This document shows positions 1 to 9,521 of a stretch of DNA of 64,000 bases, one piece after another. Below the pieces are notes generated by a model. It saw only the letters and a list, made by a program, of their open reading frames with translations. It searched no databases and was not told the origin of the DNA. Both the position numbers and the translations under genes were made by a program. Where the stretch lies: assembly GCA_963989385.1 (NCBI GenBank), contig OZ022507.1:55687400-55751399 (forward strand). The letters run 5' to 3'. Within the stretch, counting starts at the first letter, position 1; each line of letters begins with the position of its first letter. This stretch comes from Ctena decussata. Its lineage: Eukaryota > Mollusca > Bivalvia > Lucinida > Lucinidae.

Positions 1-210
1 AAGAAGACTTTCCAAAGTTGGATAATAGTACTACAGTATCAGAGAAATGGGCTTAAACGCCATGGTCAAGGAAATGTTGGATGTTGGGTGCACTTTCGGT
101 GGGAGTATTTATGCAAGTATAATTTCTGTGCCCCTTATCATTGGGGGTATATTCTTAAAGGAATCGTTTATAAAATAAAAGTTACAAATCTCATATAAAT
201 CGGACATGTG

Positions 211-273
211 TGTGTATGTATGTATGTATGTATGTATGTATGTATGTATGTATGTATGTTTGTATACAATATG

Positions 274-314
<41 letters not shown>

Positions 315-339
315 CATACATACATATCATATTGTATAC
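211..339. repeat. TGTA microsatellite with mirrored TACA arm
   Basis: A TGTA tetranucleotide run is interrupted by GTATACAATATGATATG. A shorter TACA run and the reverse complement of that interruption follow at about 313-339, so the locus can fold into a hairpin. The open frame across it is repeat translation only. Confidence 0.9.
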
Positions 340-386
340 CTTACACATTAAGGTGGTAATAATCACTGATATGTGGTGAATATATA

Positions 387-1219
387 CTCAGCGTCAATGA
401 AAACGCACCAGTTTGGAACTTATGGCACATTATATTCGTTTAATGTTTGATTTTATGTAATAGACAATTTGGTTAATCTTTATTTTCTTGTATTGAGAAA
501 GAATGTTTGCAAATTAAATTTCGTTCATCAGTGGGTGCTATCAAGCATGACGTCAATACTGACGTATTTGAAAATAGTCGATATCAAATGATACATTTAA
601 AGCCTAATAAATCCATATTTCGTGCTCCGCCAGACTTTTGATTGCAAATAAATCGTTTATTAGAAGGTCTCTTCACATAAAATCCACTTTTCCTCCACTG
701 AATAATGGCGCGGTTCGGCGAATAAGGGTGACGTTATCCATGTAACGTCATGCTCTGGCTGGGTAACGGTTGACGTTTGCCCCACAGAACTTCTGAAATT
801 TTGTTTCAACTACTTATCTCAGCATTTTGGGTTGCAAAAAGTATCAAATTTACCTTTAGTTACTTTTGTCTGCCGTTGTTTGATGAACGTGACAATAAAG
901 TGACGTTCGAATCCCAATCACTTTGTTGCATTCGGTGGTCTGGATTTCTTTTCTATGGCGTTTTGATAGGGTATCTATACTCTAGCAAAATCCATCATTG
1001 AGGAATTGCCGCCATGTGAAATTATGGTAGAATTCCGTTTTTCTTGATTTCAGAGCTTATGTTACGTCACACACTCACAGCGTACTTTCAGGCAGAATGA
1101 CATCATGGGCGTAATAAGATGATCCGATATGATAGCTATACCCTGTTGATATAGTATGATCATTGAATTTAAGCAAAAATTTTACATTTTAAGACTGGTG
1201 CGTTTTCATTGACGCTGAG
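387..1219. mobile_element. Non-autonomous TIR DNA element (~0.83 kb)
   Basis: Terminal inverted repeats of about 27 bp start CTCAGCGTCAATGAAAACGC at the left and are matched in reverse at 1193-1219. Both ends are bordered by TATATA, which fits a TA or TATA target duplication but also hides the exact boundary. No transposase-like frame is visible inside, so this looks like a deletion derivative mobilised in trans. The superfamily is not determined. Confidence 0.75.
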
Positions 1220-1632
1220 TATATATAAATCTGCATAAAATGCTGAAAATACAACAGTTTTCCCAAGAGTCAGAAGATGCCTTCTTAATATTGTTTCTCA
1301 TAATTAGAACCTTAAACAGAAGGTTGGACGCAATTGTCAGACAGAAAGAAAAGAGTGTTGGACGGATGAAACAACAGGTGCAAAAATATCATGCGGCGAC
1401 CTTTACAAAACCTACGTTTTTGAGAACATGGTAATCTTTATTGTCTCTTCAGATATTAACTCTGATTCTGTACCAGTAAGAATATCGGTTTTAGAAAAAC
1501 TGAAAACAAATCAAGAGTTTGAATATGTAGAGGGCTTAGTAAGTTTTGGAGTGTTTCAGTAAGGTTGGGATTTTCGTGTAATCTTTGTTGTAAATGCGCG
1601 TTTTTGATTAAATAAACTATATAAAACTGTAC
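1220..1632. other. No recognised feature
   Basis: This stretch lies between the TIR element and the minus-strand exon. A possible minus-strand acceptor near 1487 would give a terminal exon of only two residues and a stop after the upstream phase-0 donor. That is too little to call. Confidence 0.4.
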
Positions 1633-1877
1633 CTCATCTTCATAGCCATCAATAACCAAACCCTTATGAACCTCAACTTTAAGTGAGCAGCCATTGAAAT
1701 CCAGCCTTTCAGGTTTGATACACATCCTCGGGTAATCATCGCTGCTGTGTTCTTTTACTGTTATTTGACAACTATCAGAACTTGTTTTGTGGTAGAAATG
1801 TACATTAACTTCACTATGATCATCCAGATCAAATGATCGGTCACAGTCCGACGAGCTTCTTATCTTAACATCTGTGC
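1633..1877 (-). CDS. Internal exon of an unidentified Cys-containing, probably extracellular protein
   Basis: The minus-strand frame is open over the whole 245 bp and is bounded by an acceptor (TGTATTACAG, ending at 1878) and a donor (GAG|GTACAG, at 1632). It completes a split codon with two bases and then reads 81 codons. The composition is that of a real protein: four cysteines in the contexts SDCDRS, DSCQITV, RMCIKPE and NGCSLKVEV, alternating hydrophobic and charged residues suggesting beta strands, and a acidic end (GYEDE). The pattern resembles secreted or ectodomain beta-sandwich modules, but I do not recognise the family. Splice phase fits the candidate exon at 2624-2658, which contributes the first base of a serine codon. 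Signal peptide, start and stop exons are not visible. An older annotation by longest ORF would start at the internal Met in RMCIKPE, which is probably wrong. Confidence 0.65.
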
Positions 1878-1942
1878 CTGTAATACAAAAAAATACATTC
1901 TTTACTTACCATGTAATACGTAGTAGTTAGAGAAGATTACCT

Positions 1943-1946
<4 letters not shown>

Positions 1947-1990
<44 letters not shown>

Positions 1991-2008
1991 GTGTGTGTGT
2001 GTGTGTGT
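1947..2008. repeat. (CT)n(GT)n compound microsatellite
   Basis: About 20 CT dinucleotides are followed by GTATGT and a GT run. It lies in the intron between the two minus-strand exons. Confidence 0.95.
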
Positions 2009-2050
2009 TAAGATATTCTTGTACTGTCTTGCGGTACAAGCCGGCCTTTT

Positions 2051-2267
2051 TAGCGTCGAGTTTGTGCACCCAGCGCAGACTCAGATCAGCCTGGGCATCT
2101 GCCCAGTCTGATCAGAACCTTCCCTGTCCGCAAGGAGGTAGCTTAGACCCTTAGGTACCCTTTAAGCGCTTAGCGAAAAATTTGATCAGACTGGGCGGAT
2201 GCCAAGGCTGATCTGAGTCTTCGCTGGGCGCACAACCACTTTGTTGGTTTTCTCGTTTCGCGGCTCA
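2051..2267. mobile_element. Palindromic MITE, family A (GAGCC...GGCTC)
   Basis: This is one of about a dozen copies of a 235-bp near-perfect palindrome in the window. Diagnostic blocks are CAGACTCAGATCAGCCTGGG, the centre around TTTAAGCGCTTA and the closing CAACCACTTTGTTGGTTTTC. The left end is degraded in this copy. Confidence 0.85.
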
Positions 2268-2380
2268 ATAGCGCTTGGCCTTGGAAGGCGGATATAAATG
2301 AAAAGTCCACTTACGTGTTGCCTGTGGAATGGTGGTAAAAATTACCCATTATTTTTCGAATTTCTGCAAAAATGGTGATT

Positions 2381-2487
2381 AAACCGGTTTTCGCCAGGAC
2401 CCTCAGAAGAGGTTGAAAACCTCAGACTTTGCTCTCGGTTTTCAACAGTCCCTCGAGACCTGGCGAATGTTAACATGAAAAACCATG
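2381..2487. mobile_element. Small foldback element, family B
   Basis: The arms TTCGCCAGG / CCTGGCGAA and GGTTGAAAACC / GGTTTTCAACA form a foldback. A second, half-preserved copy lies at 30938-31018. Confidence 0.6.
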
Positions 2488-2623
2488 TCTGACCCCTATT
2501 ATGTCAGTAGCTTTCGATAAAATAAAGGTAATGTTAAACCTACCTAGAATCTGACCTACCGTAAGTTTCTGTGCAGGAGAGCCACACCAACAGAACAGCA
2601 GCTTCAAACCATCGAAAACTCAC

Positions 2624-2658
2624 TTCCATCATAAAAAGCAACCGTGTAGTACATGTAG
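2624..2658 (-). CDS. Candidate short upstream exon of the minus-strand gene
   Basis: A strong pyrimidine-rich acceptor (GTGTTTTTTTCAG) precedes a 35-base segment that ends at a GTGAGT donor. In the frame that joins the exon at 1633-1877, it reads YMYYTVAFYDG and then supplies the A of a split AGC serine codon. Both sites are good and the phase agrees, but the exon is very short and unsupported by homology. It could be spurious. Confidence 0.4.
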
Positions 2659-3039
2659 CTGAAAAAAACACAACAACAACAGGTAAAATGAGTTATTCAC
2701 GAATTCCGATAAAACAGATGTCTCTCACCTCTTAGCTTGCTACATGTACCACAGATGTAGGGTATGTACCGTCAAATGCGTCTCCGTCTTTCAGATACAT
2801 ATTACCAAGCCAACTGACCCTGGTACAGTATGTTTGGGAAGGGCCATTGTTTGTCTTTCAGATGGTCCTTTGGCCCAGGTGAAGCGTCACTGCGTCAGCC
2901 CATTTATTTACATCCCTGCATGTACATATGGTATGACATTTATGATCATTTACAGCAGGATCAAAATGACCATTTATATATAAAAAAAACTACATTGACA
3001 GGAGTGTATCAACGATTGCCGTTAGCCATATGTATATAC
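2659..3039. other. No recognised feature
   Basis: Short frames here have no domain-like content and no splice context. Nothing is called. Confidence 0.4.
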
Positions 3040-3100
3040 TTACGGACAAAAGTTCTGCACGGATGTAAATTTAACATCCGTGCAGAACTTCTGTCCTTAA
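3040..3100. repeat. Perfect 60-bp hairpin
   Basis: TTACGGACAAAAGTTCTGCA and its near-exact reverse complement are separated by only a few bases. The other arm ends CTGTCCTTAAG. It is likely a tiny foldback element; no second copy was seen in the window. Confidence 0.7.
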
Positions 3101-3685
3101 GAATAGTTAACATCCCGAGTGTGTCTACATTGCTACTAAGAGAGTGACATTCAAAATTTGAATAAAAACATTATAAAATAGAAAATTCGTATCACTATGA
3201 AGACGATGGATAAGCAAGCACCGACGATACATTTCAGTCAGTTGTGTGATAAGGCCTAACAGAATGTGTCTGGGCAACTTTCATTTTGATCATAGAAGTC
3301 ACATTTTACTTTATAAATATATCAGGAGTCGTAGATTATTCATGCGAGCATAGACCGATTGTTGTAGACGTCAATTCAGTTTAGGAGCCCAAACTCTGAT
3401 GCAACCAATATACGTGACTCCCAGGTCCGGTATATATCAATAATGCTCCTACAAAATAAAAGCTCTGGTATGGAAATATTACGTTGTGTTTTCCGGCGCC
3501 TCCGAAGATTACCGTATTAATCCTATTAAACGCCCCGGGGCGTTGCATTTTACGGAAAAAGATGAGGGAATCAAGAGCCTACAGTTTAATAAATCAGCCA
3601 CTGCCGAAACACATCTAATAAACCGTAATACGGAGAATGGGTATGCACCTCTGCTATTGTTTTGCCTTTTTTTCTCATTAGTAGG

Positions 3686-3757
3686 GTGGGGTCAACTCGT
3701 AAAGGAAGAAATTTGCTCCTTGGAGCAATTTATTTCCTTTATGAGTAGGCCCCATTT
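3686..3757. mobile_element. Short palindrome, family D (GGAGCAAATTC)
   Basis: The arms read TCAACTCGTAAAGGAAG... and ...TTTCCTTTATGAGTAGG around a centre TTTGCTCCTTGGAGCAA. The same palindrome occurs at 12373-12432, 23766-23828 and 24959-25011. Part of it is the core of the satellite at 62440-63510. Confidence 0.7.
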
Positions 3758-3820
3758 CAAAGAGCTACTTTATCAAGAGAAGCAAACAGGATTTCATACC
3801 AATTAATATAACATTATTTT

Positions 3821-4026
3821 CAGAGCTCTAGATAAGAGGGAGTATTTAATTATAATTAAGGGATAATTTTTGTTATTTCTCCATAAAAAAAACATATATT
3901 GTGACCCGTCATCTGAACCGTCTCGACGAGACGGTTCGGATGAGGGGTCACAACATATGGTTTCAATGAGAAATAAAAAAATTATCCCTCAATTATCATC
4001 AAATACCCTTCTTATCTAGGGCTCTG
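3821..4026. mobile_element. MITE with CAGAGCTCTAGATAAG termini
   Basis: This 206-bp foldback has ends CAGAGCTCTAGATAAG / CTTATCTAGGGCTCTG and a central perfect hairpin around GAACCGTCTCGACGAGACGG. A half copy is at 21719-21810. A related central hairpin with a different loop stem is at 61761-61831. Confidence 0.75.
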
Positions 4027-4665
4027 GCAGAAACGAAGGATGTGTTTATTAGAGCAAGGCCGTTTATTAGGATCAATACGCATATAAGGAAGAGAGACAG
4101 GTAATCCTGGCTACAACTTGACTCATGTCTGTACTGAAATGTTTATTTAGAAACAAATGAATAATTGAATATCAGTCAACATGAATGAGAATGTTGTTGC
4201 TGTTCCAGGTTTAGTTCAGTATTGCTGAATTTGTTCTCATGTTGGTATTTAAGTCTTTAAGTTTTTTATGCAAAATTATTTCTTTATATTTGATCTATAT
4301 TGGATTAGTTGGTTGGTTGATTTGATGCTTATCGTCCACGGTAAACAACTAAGGTCATGTCGGGACGGTCAGTTAACCTAAACCACACTATTCCTCGGCA
4401 GGCTTAGCTGGATGTTGTGCCGTGTGGCGGCCGTAAAAAGTCTCCCCGCACTCATCTATAGTGCAGATTATATTTTCCTTTTGGTCCTTTGAGATCATGG
4501 AATATATTCTGAGAAGTCAGAAATGATCATACGTTTAGATTCATTTTCTAAACAAATTTGAAATATTTTGGTATTTTTCGACTTATATCAGTCTTTGAGA
4601 CGACTGCCATGTTAAAACTGCAAATTTACTGTTTTTTTCCTCTGGCTCCTTGTGCCAGATTTAAA

Positions 4666-4709
4666 GGGTCACTGATGAGGCTTGAATAGCCGAAATCGCG
4701 GTATGGCCC
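4666..4709 (+). ncRNA. Hammerhead ribozyme, copy 1
   Basis: Stem I strand GGGTCA, core CTGATGA, a 4-bp stem II (GGCT/AGCC, loop TGAAT), core GAAA, minimal stem III and stem I partner TGGCCC follow in order. The expected cut is after GTA, at 4703/4704. This copy has T instead of C after GAAA (GAAATCGCGGTA), leaving a U-G pair in stem III. Confidence 0.85.
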
Positions 4710-5040
4710 AACTTCTTACTTATGAATGTTTTCTTTGCTCTTAAAGGATCTAAACTTTTATCATTATTTACTATCACTGCAGCTGGATGTTGTGCCGTGT
4801 GGCGGCCGTAAAAAGTCTCCCCGCACTCATCTATAGTGCAGATTATATTTTCCTTTTGGTCCTTTGAGATCATGGAATATATTCTGAGAAGTCAGAAATG
4901 ATCATACGTTTAGATTCATTTTCTAAACAAATTTGAAATATTTTGGTATTTTTCGACTTATATCAGTCTTTGAGACGACTGCCATGTTAAAACTGCAAAT
5001 TTACTGTTTTTTTCCTCTGGCTCCTTGCGCCAGATTTAAA

Positions 5041-5084
5041 GGGTCACTGATGAGGCTTGAATAGCCGAAACCGCGGTATGGCCC
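5041..5084 (+). ncRNA. Hammerhead ribozyme, copy 2
   Basis: All core residues are present: CTGATGA at 5047-5053 and GAAAC at 5067-5071. Stem III is the self-complementary ACCGCGGT. The expected cut is after 5078. Confidence 0.88.
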
Positions 5085-5415
5085 AACTTCTTACTTATGA
5101 ATGTTTTCTTTGCTCTTAAAGGATCTAAACTTTTATCATTATTTACTATCACTGCAGCTGGATGTTGTGTCGTGTGGCGGCCGTAAAAAGTCTCCCCGCA
5201 CTCATCTATAGTGCAGATTATATTTTCCTTTTGGTCCTTTGAGATCATGGAATATATTCTGAGAAGTCAGAAATGATCATACGTTTAGATTCATTTTCTA
5301 AACAAATTTGAAATATTTTGGTATTTTTCGACTTATATCAGTCTTTGAGACGACTGCCATGTTAAAACTGCAAATTTACTGTTTTTTTCCTCTGGCTCCT
5401 TGTGCCAGATTTAAA

Positions 5416-5459
5416 GGGTCACTGATGAGGCTTGAATAGCCGAAACCGCGGTATGGCCC
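5416..5459 (+). ncRNA. Hammerhead ribozyme, copy 3
   Basis: The motif is identical to copy 2. The predicted cleavage is after 5453, exactly 375 nt downstream of the previous site. Confidence 0.88.
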
Positions 5460-5790
5460 AACTTCTTACTTATTAATGTTTTCTTTGCTCTTAAAGGATC
5501 TAAACTTTTATCATTATTTACTATCACTGCAGCTGGATGTTGTGCCGTGTGGCGGCCGTAAAAAGTCTCCCCGCACTCATCTATAGTGCAGATTATATTT
5601 TCCTTTTGGTCCTTTGAGATCATGGAATATATTCTGAGAAGTCAGAAATGATCATACGTTTAGATTCATTTTCTAAACAAATTTGAAATATTTTGGTATT
5701 TTTCGACTTATATCAGTCTTTCAGACGACTGCCATGTTAAAACTGCAAATTTACTGTTTTTTTCCTCTGGCTCCTTGTGCCAGATTTAAA

Positions 5791-5834
5791 GGGTCACTGA
5801 TGAGGCTTGAATAGCCGAAACCGCGGTATGGCCC
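5791..5834 (+). ncRNA. Hammerhead ribozyme, copy 4
   Basis: The motif is identical to copy 2. It lies in the last, 359-bp unit, with predicted cleavage after 5828. Only 63 nt of array follow before the SINE resumes. Confidence 0.87.
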
Positions 5835-6224
5835 AACTTCTTACTTATGAATGTTTTCTTTGCTCTTAAAGGATCTAAACTTTTATCATTATTAGACCCC
5901 CTAAGCGGTTAACCAGTACTAAGTGCACATACTTTCGCCAGTAACTGACAACTGCCCTTCTTGAATCAGCGGAAGGAGAAACGAAAGTATGTGGCCAGAC
6001 CGGGATTCGAACCCAGGACATCTGACTTACGAGTCAGGTGCCCTACCGATTGCGCTACCCGGCCCGGCATATTGGATTAGAAATACACTTAATAATCAGT
6101 TCAAAGGATTGTAATTTATATTGCAACCAAGAACGCTTCCTTCTACGTATATTGATACACCCTGTCTCTACCTATTGTGTCATAAAAAGCGAGAAAGTTT
6201 TAAGTGGAAGAAGACTGGAAGACT

Positions 6225-7110
6225 GTACAGAGAGAGAGAGGGGGGGGACGAGCTACGGAGATAATAATTTCTCTGTTTCTAAATAACGTTAAAATACAAA
6301 CTCTCTTAGAGAGTGTGACAGTATTTGCTGGCTTGTGGTCTTTTTACTTTTAATAACTTTTAATAACGTTTTACTTTTAATAACTGTGCCTACTTCTGAT
6401 GAAACCGAATGGTAAATCAGATAAATTAGATATGAGTTGTATAAGATATCTAATATGTTACATTACATATCTTAAAAATATATAAGATAATACGATTTAA
6501 TTTCTAAGATTTATGTTTAATCAAAGTTCATAAGCTAACAAATATACTTAAGATATTTCTGAACATATATCTTTTATGTTAATTTAAATATCTTATATAG
6601 TATATAAGATACCTTCTTTGAAACATTAGCTGTCGTTTATCGGTTATATGATATCTAATATGCAATATAATATATCTTATTTCATATCTATCTTAATTAA
6701 CATCCAACTTGTTTATCATAGACCATATATAGCAATTCAGATATAATAACTTATTTATAAAAAAAATGAATATCTGGTTATACTTTTATACTTAGGTTTT
6801 CTCATGTATAACATATCTGGTTTGACATTTAATAACTTATATAATAAATAAGATATCAGATAAACTCTTAGATATCTTATATGCCGTAGAAGATCTCTCA
6901 TATTATGTTTAAGACACCTATTAAGAAATAAGATCTATAATATATGATATATATCTAACAGACTAAACAGTAAAAGGGCTTGCCATAAGCATATCTCATT
7001 TAATGCAGATATCTGATATACTATATACTAAATTTAGTATTTGTTATATTAGATAGCTTATAATGTTATATATCTACATAAGAGCATAAAACGAAAAGAG
7101 CTTGCCATAT
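6225..7110. repeat. AT-rich region with degenerate AGATATCTTATAT motifs
   Basis: A short AG and G run at 6229-6248 precedes sequence in which TAAGATAT, ATATCTTA and AGATATC recur dozens of times in both orientations from about 6400. No coding potential is seen. It looks like a decayed palindromic satellite or an AT-rich MITE interior. Confidence 0.5.
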
Positions 7111-7584
7111 TTATCATCGGCTATATAGCCCCTTAAACGGAAAAGTTAAAATAAAACGCTTTTATAAGCGTCAAGGAAACATTGGTGTTAACCATTTATA
7201 TGAGACTTTACGCTTTTTTGGCCAGGTGTTGAACACGTTGATGCGCTAGGTATTATCAACAGCTCTGCCGAACTTTGATCCATATCGAATAAATATAATC
7301 TCAAAAAACATAACAAGACAGAAATACTTACGCTATGCACAGCCAAATAATTAATTCGTCTGCTTTAAACTATATATCAGTATAGCTCTCATGTTTTTGC
7401 TTCTCCACTTGAATATGAAAATCAGATCAGCTTCGATAGATAAAACAAACTCTTTTTCATTGAGTAATTAGGTCAAGGATATAATTGTTGACATCCGGCT
7501 CCATGTTTTACCCAAAGTCCATCGGTAATTTTCGTAAGATTTTCGTTACTATGTTTGATATAGCATATTGCCACCATTCGTGTT
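7111..7584. other. No recognised feature
   Basis: The sequence is AT-rich with no conserved frame, repeat partner or splice context. Confidence 0.4.
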
Positions 7585-8236
7585 ATAGGTCGTTTGCGAA
7601 AAAGTGGAGGGCAAAAAAAAAAAAAAGAATTCAATTCCTTTAGTACTAACGTTAAATAGATTTTCATGAAACTTTGCATACCATAATCTGTTACCTATAT
7701 GAACTCATGCTAGGAAATTAAGATTTTTTTTACCTTTTAATAAAAAGTTACTCTATTAATCTTTACCATTTTCCCTCTCAGTTTTAGGCCATTCTTACAC
7801 AGGAGGTAACCATAATGGTACAACAGCTACTGTTGTTCTATAGTTACAATACTGATACTAGTATTCATTCACAAATACCATGTGGTCTGATATGTGTTCA
7901 CTCACTACTGGGTGAACAGGAGGCTTTAAAGATAATGGGCCAATCACCTGAAAAGGATTTTCTTATGTACTTCTCCTATATATAAATAAATGTCCATATA
8001 AGGGATATGCATAGTATAGTCTACAACAGTGGCTGTTAAAAATACTGCACCGACCAAGCGTAAAACTTCAAAGATTTGAGATAGATTTTAATATGTAGTT
8101 TTATTTAACTGTCAAAAAATCTGAGTTTTCCTTGCATGAGTTCGTATGGGTGAAAGATTAAGTTTCATAAATATTTATTCAGTTGTAACGAAATTAAATC
8201 GATTTTTCACCCTCCAATTTTTCGCAAACGACCTAT
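7585..8236. mobile_element. Inverted-repeat element (~0.65 kb)
   Basis: ATAGGTCGTTTGCGAAAAA at 7585 is mirrored by CGCAAACGACCTAT ending at 8236. The similarity continues inward through GAACTCATGC (7699) and GCATGAGTTC (8134). The arms are about 120-140 bp and diverged, and the centre is non-coding. Confidence 0.65.
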
Positions 8237-8622
8237 GGTTGCATTTTAATTCCTTAGTCTCCTGTTTCGGACGAAGAGAGACTAAGGTAGTATATAGTAC
8301 TGGGGGAGGGGGGGGGGGGACCACTTACTTTTGCACAGATTTTATTTTGAAATTTAGTTCACATATGCAGGGTAAAAAAAATAATTGGCACTTTTTTTTC
8401 CAAAGAAGTTTTTGGGATTTCATAAAGTTTTCATAAAAAGCACTACTTCTCTTAGACCGCTTGATGGATTTTCTTTATATTAAGTATGTGTTCACATGTT
8501 GGCTTAAGCAAAACATCGAAATACTGTATGAAATAGGTGTTTTAGCCATTTCGTTGCGATTTTTTTTCCAAATCTGCTACTTTCATTCTCTTATACCTTC
8601 TTTTTTTCAAGCGGATCCCAGC

Positions 8623-8891
8623 CGGGCCGCGTAGCGCAATCGGTAGGGCACCTGACTCATAAGTCAGAGGTCCTGGGTTCGAAACCTGGTCTGGCCACAT
8701 ACTTTCGTTTCTCCTTCCGCTGATTCAAGAAGGGCAGTTGTCAGTTACTGGCGAAAGTATGTGCACTTAGTACTGGTTAACCAGGAGGTCTAAGCCTGCC
8801 CAGGAATAGTGTGGCTAGGTTAACTGACCGTCCCGACATGACCATAGTTGTTTACCGTGGACGTTAAGCAATAAATCAATCAATCAATCAA
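8623..8891 (+). mobile_element. Full-length tRNA-derived SINE
   Basis: The tRNA-like head has A box TAGCGCAATCGG at 8632-8643 and B box GGTTCGAAACC at 8676-8686. A conserved body (CTGATTCAAGAAGGGCAG region) and an (AATC)n tail follow. The 16-bp target duplication TCAAGCGGATCCCAGC lies at 8607-8622 and 8892-8907. The insertion hit the edge of the GACGTC palindrome that follows. The head is a SINE part, not a functional tRNA gene. Confidence 0.92.
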
Positions 8892-8897
8892 TCAAGC

Positions 8898-9013
8898 GGA
8901 TCCCAGCGGGCACGTGACGTCAAAACGATGTCTTACTGACGTCGATGCGGCGTGAATACGTCGCATCGACGTCAGTATGACGTCGTTTGAACGTCATGTG
9001 CCTGCTGGGATCT
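8898..9013. mobile_element. GACGTC-rich palindromic element, family G1
   Basis: The ends GATCCCAGCGGGCACGTGAC and GTGCCTGCTGGGATC are inverted. The interior is built from repeated TGACGTCGATGCG-type words. Other copies: 22752-22850, 38098-38218, 42935-43032, 43046-43112, 44186-44512 (split), 44517-44615 and 46714-46820. Confidence 0.85.
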
Positions 9014-9052
9014 TACTTCAGAATTTATCTTCACTGGAACAGGTGTTAAGAG

Positions 9053-9105
9053 ATGTGTGGCGGCCTTTGAAAGTGTCCATAGTGCAGATTATATATTTTC
9101 CGTAT
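9053..9105 (+). mobile_element. Decayed fragment related to the retrozyme unit
   Basis: TGTGTGGCGGCC and CATAGTGCAGATTATA occur here in the same order and near the same spacing as in the 375-bp units at 4408-5891. No intact hammerhead core follows, so this appears to be an old relic of the family. Confidence 0.55.
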
Positions 9106-9460
9106 TGGAAAAGTGTACTTCTGACAACGTCTTGTCCCTGAGTATTTTGTTCAGCCTGGGAGTACGGCAGTCTAGCCGAATAAGGGTGATAATTTCTTCG
9201 TTTTCTTCCCTTTAATTAATTCGTCTCCTTCCGCGTCCCTTTGGAACAAGCATTACCGTAATTGCAAGGACCAACATTTACACGCTCGAGGCGTCTTTCC
9301 TACATCGTAACCAAGGGAGTGGCTACCAATATGTAACTACGCTTATGGGTATTGAAAAAATGTCAAATAGACAAATTTCACCTGGAACTCGCGTGTTTTG
9401 TAAACTGAAATCTTGTAAATAAGACTAGGTAATGATACCAAATGCATACAGGCATTTAGT
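9106..9460. other. No recognised feature
   Basis: Unique-looking sequence with no supported gene or repeat. Confidence 0.35.
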
Positions 9461-9521
9461 CCCCCCCCCCTTCTCCTCCCCCCCCCCCCCCCACAAAAAG
9501 ATAAAAAAAAAAAAAAAAAAA
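9461..9521. repeat. Poly-C and poly-A tracts
   Basis: Two C runs (interrupted by TTCTCCTC) are followed by an A-rich run. Length polymorphism is likely, and frames across it are artefacts. Confidence 0.9.

Larger units (their letters stand above)
3511..4082. mobile_element. Composite inverted-repeat element containing two nested MITEs
   Basis: CGTATTAATCCTATTAAACG at 3513-3532 is matched in reverse at 4061-4080 with three differences. GTTTATTAGA-type motifs recur inside both ends. The middle is occupied by a family D palindrome (3686-3757) and a 206-bp MITE (3821-4026), so the outer element is the oldest. Confidence 0.5.
4408..5891 (+). mobile_element. Retrozyme: 375-bp tandem array with four hammerhead ribozymes
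   Basis: Units start with CTGGATGTTGTG at 4408, 4783, 5158 and 5533. The first three are exactly 375 bp and the last stops at 359. TTAG lies on both sides (4404-4407 and 5892-5895) where intact SINEs have it once, so it is the target duplication. Each unit holds one complete hammerhead ribozyme in plus orientation. Cleavage of a transcript at 4703, 5078, 5453 and 5828 would release three 375-nt monomers that could circularise. Tandem ribozyme-bearing units with short target duplications are the known structure of metazoan retrozymes, non-autonomous elements thought to be copied by Penelope-like machinery. Units differ by only a few bases. The 70-residue minus-strand frame in three units reflects array identity, not coding. 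Confidence 0.88.
4309..6068 (-). mobile_element. tRNA-derived SINE interrupted by a retrozyme array
   Basis: The element runs on the minus strand: (AACC/AATC)n tail at 4309-4325, body to 4407, then the head at 5896-6068. The head keeps both Pol III boxes, with B box GGATTCGAACC (reverse) at 6003-6013 and A box CCGATTGCGCTA (reverse) at 6046-6057. A perfect 12-bp target duplication ATATTGGATTAG flanks the whole block at 4297-4308 and 6069-6080. The SINE therefore inserted intact and was later split by the insertion at 4408-5891. An uninterrupted copy lies at 8623-8891. Confidence 0.9.

Noticed and set aside
1942..2154. Poly-Ser/Leu frame
   Set aside because: Translation of a (CT)n(GT)n microsatellite and MITE.
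4661..5623. Three near-identical 70-codon minus-strand frames
   Set aside because: They lie antisense across the hammerhead cores of the 375-bp units. Their conservation is explained by array identity.
5996..6066. tRNA gene candidates (also 8623, 11602, 46490, 62100)
   Set aside because: Each has A and B boxes but continues into a SINE body with a 4-base tail and, in two cases, target duplications. The cloverleaf is degraded.
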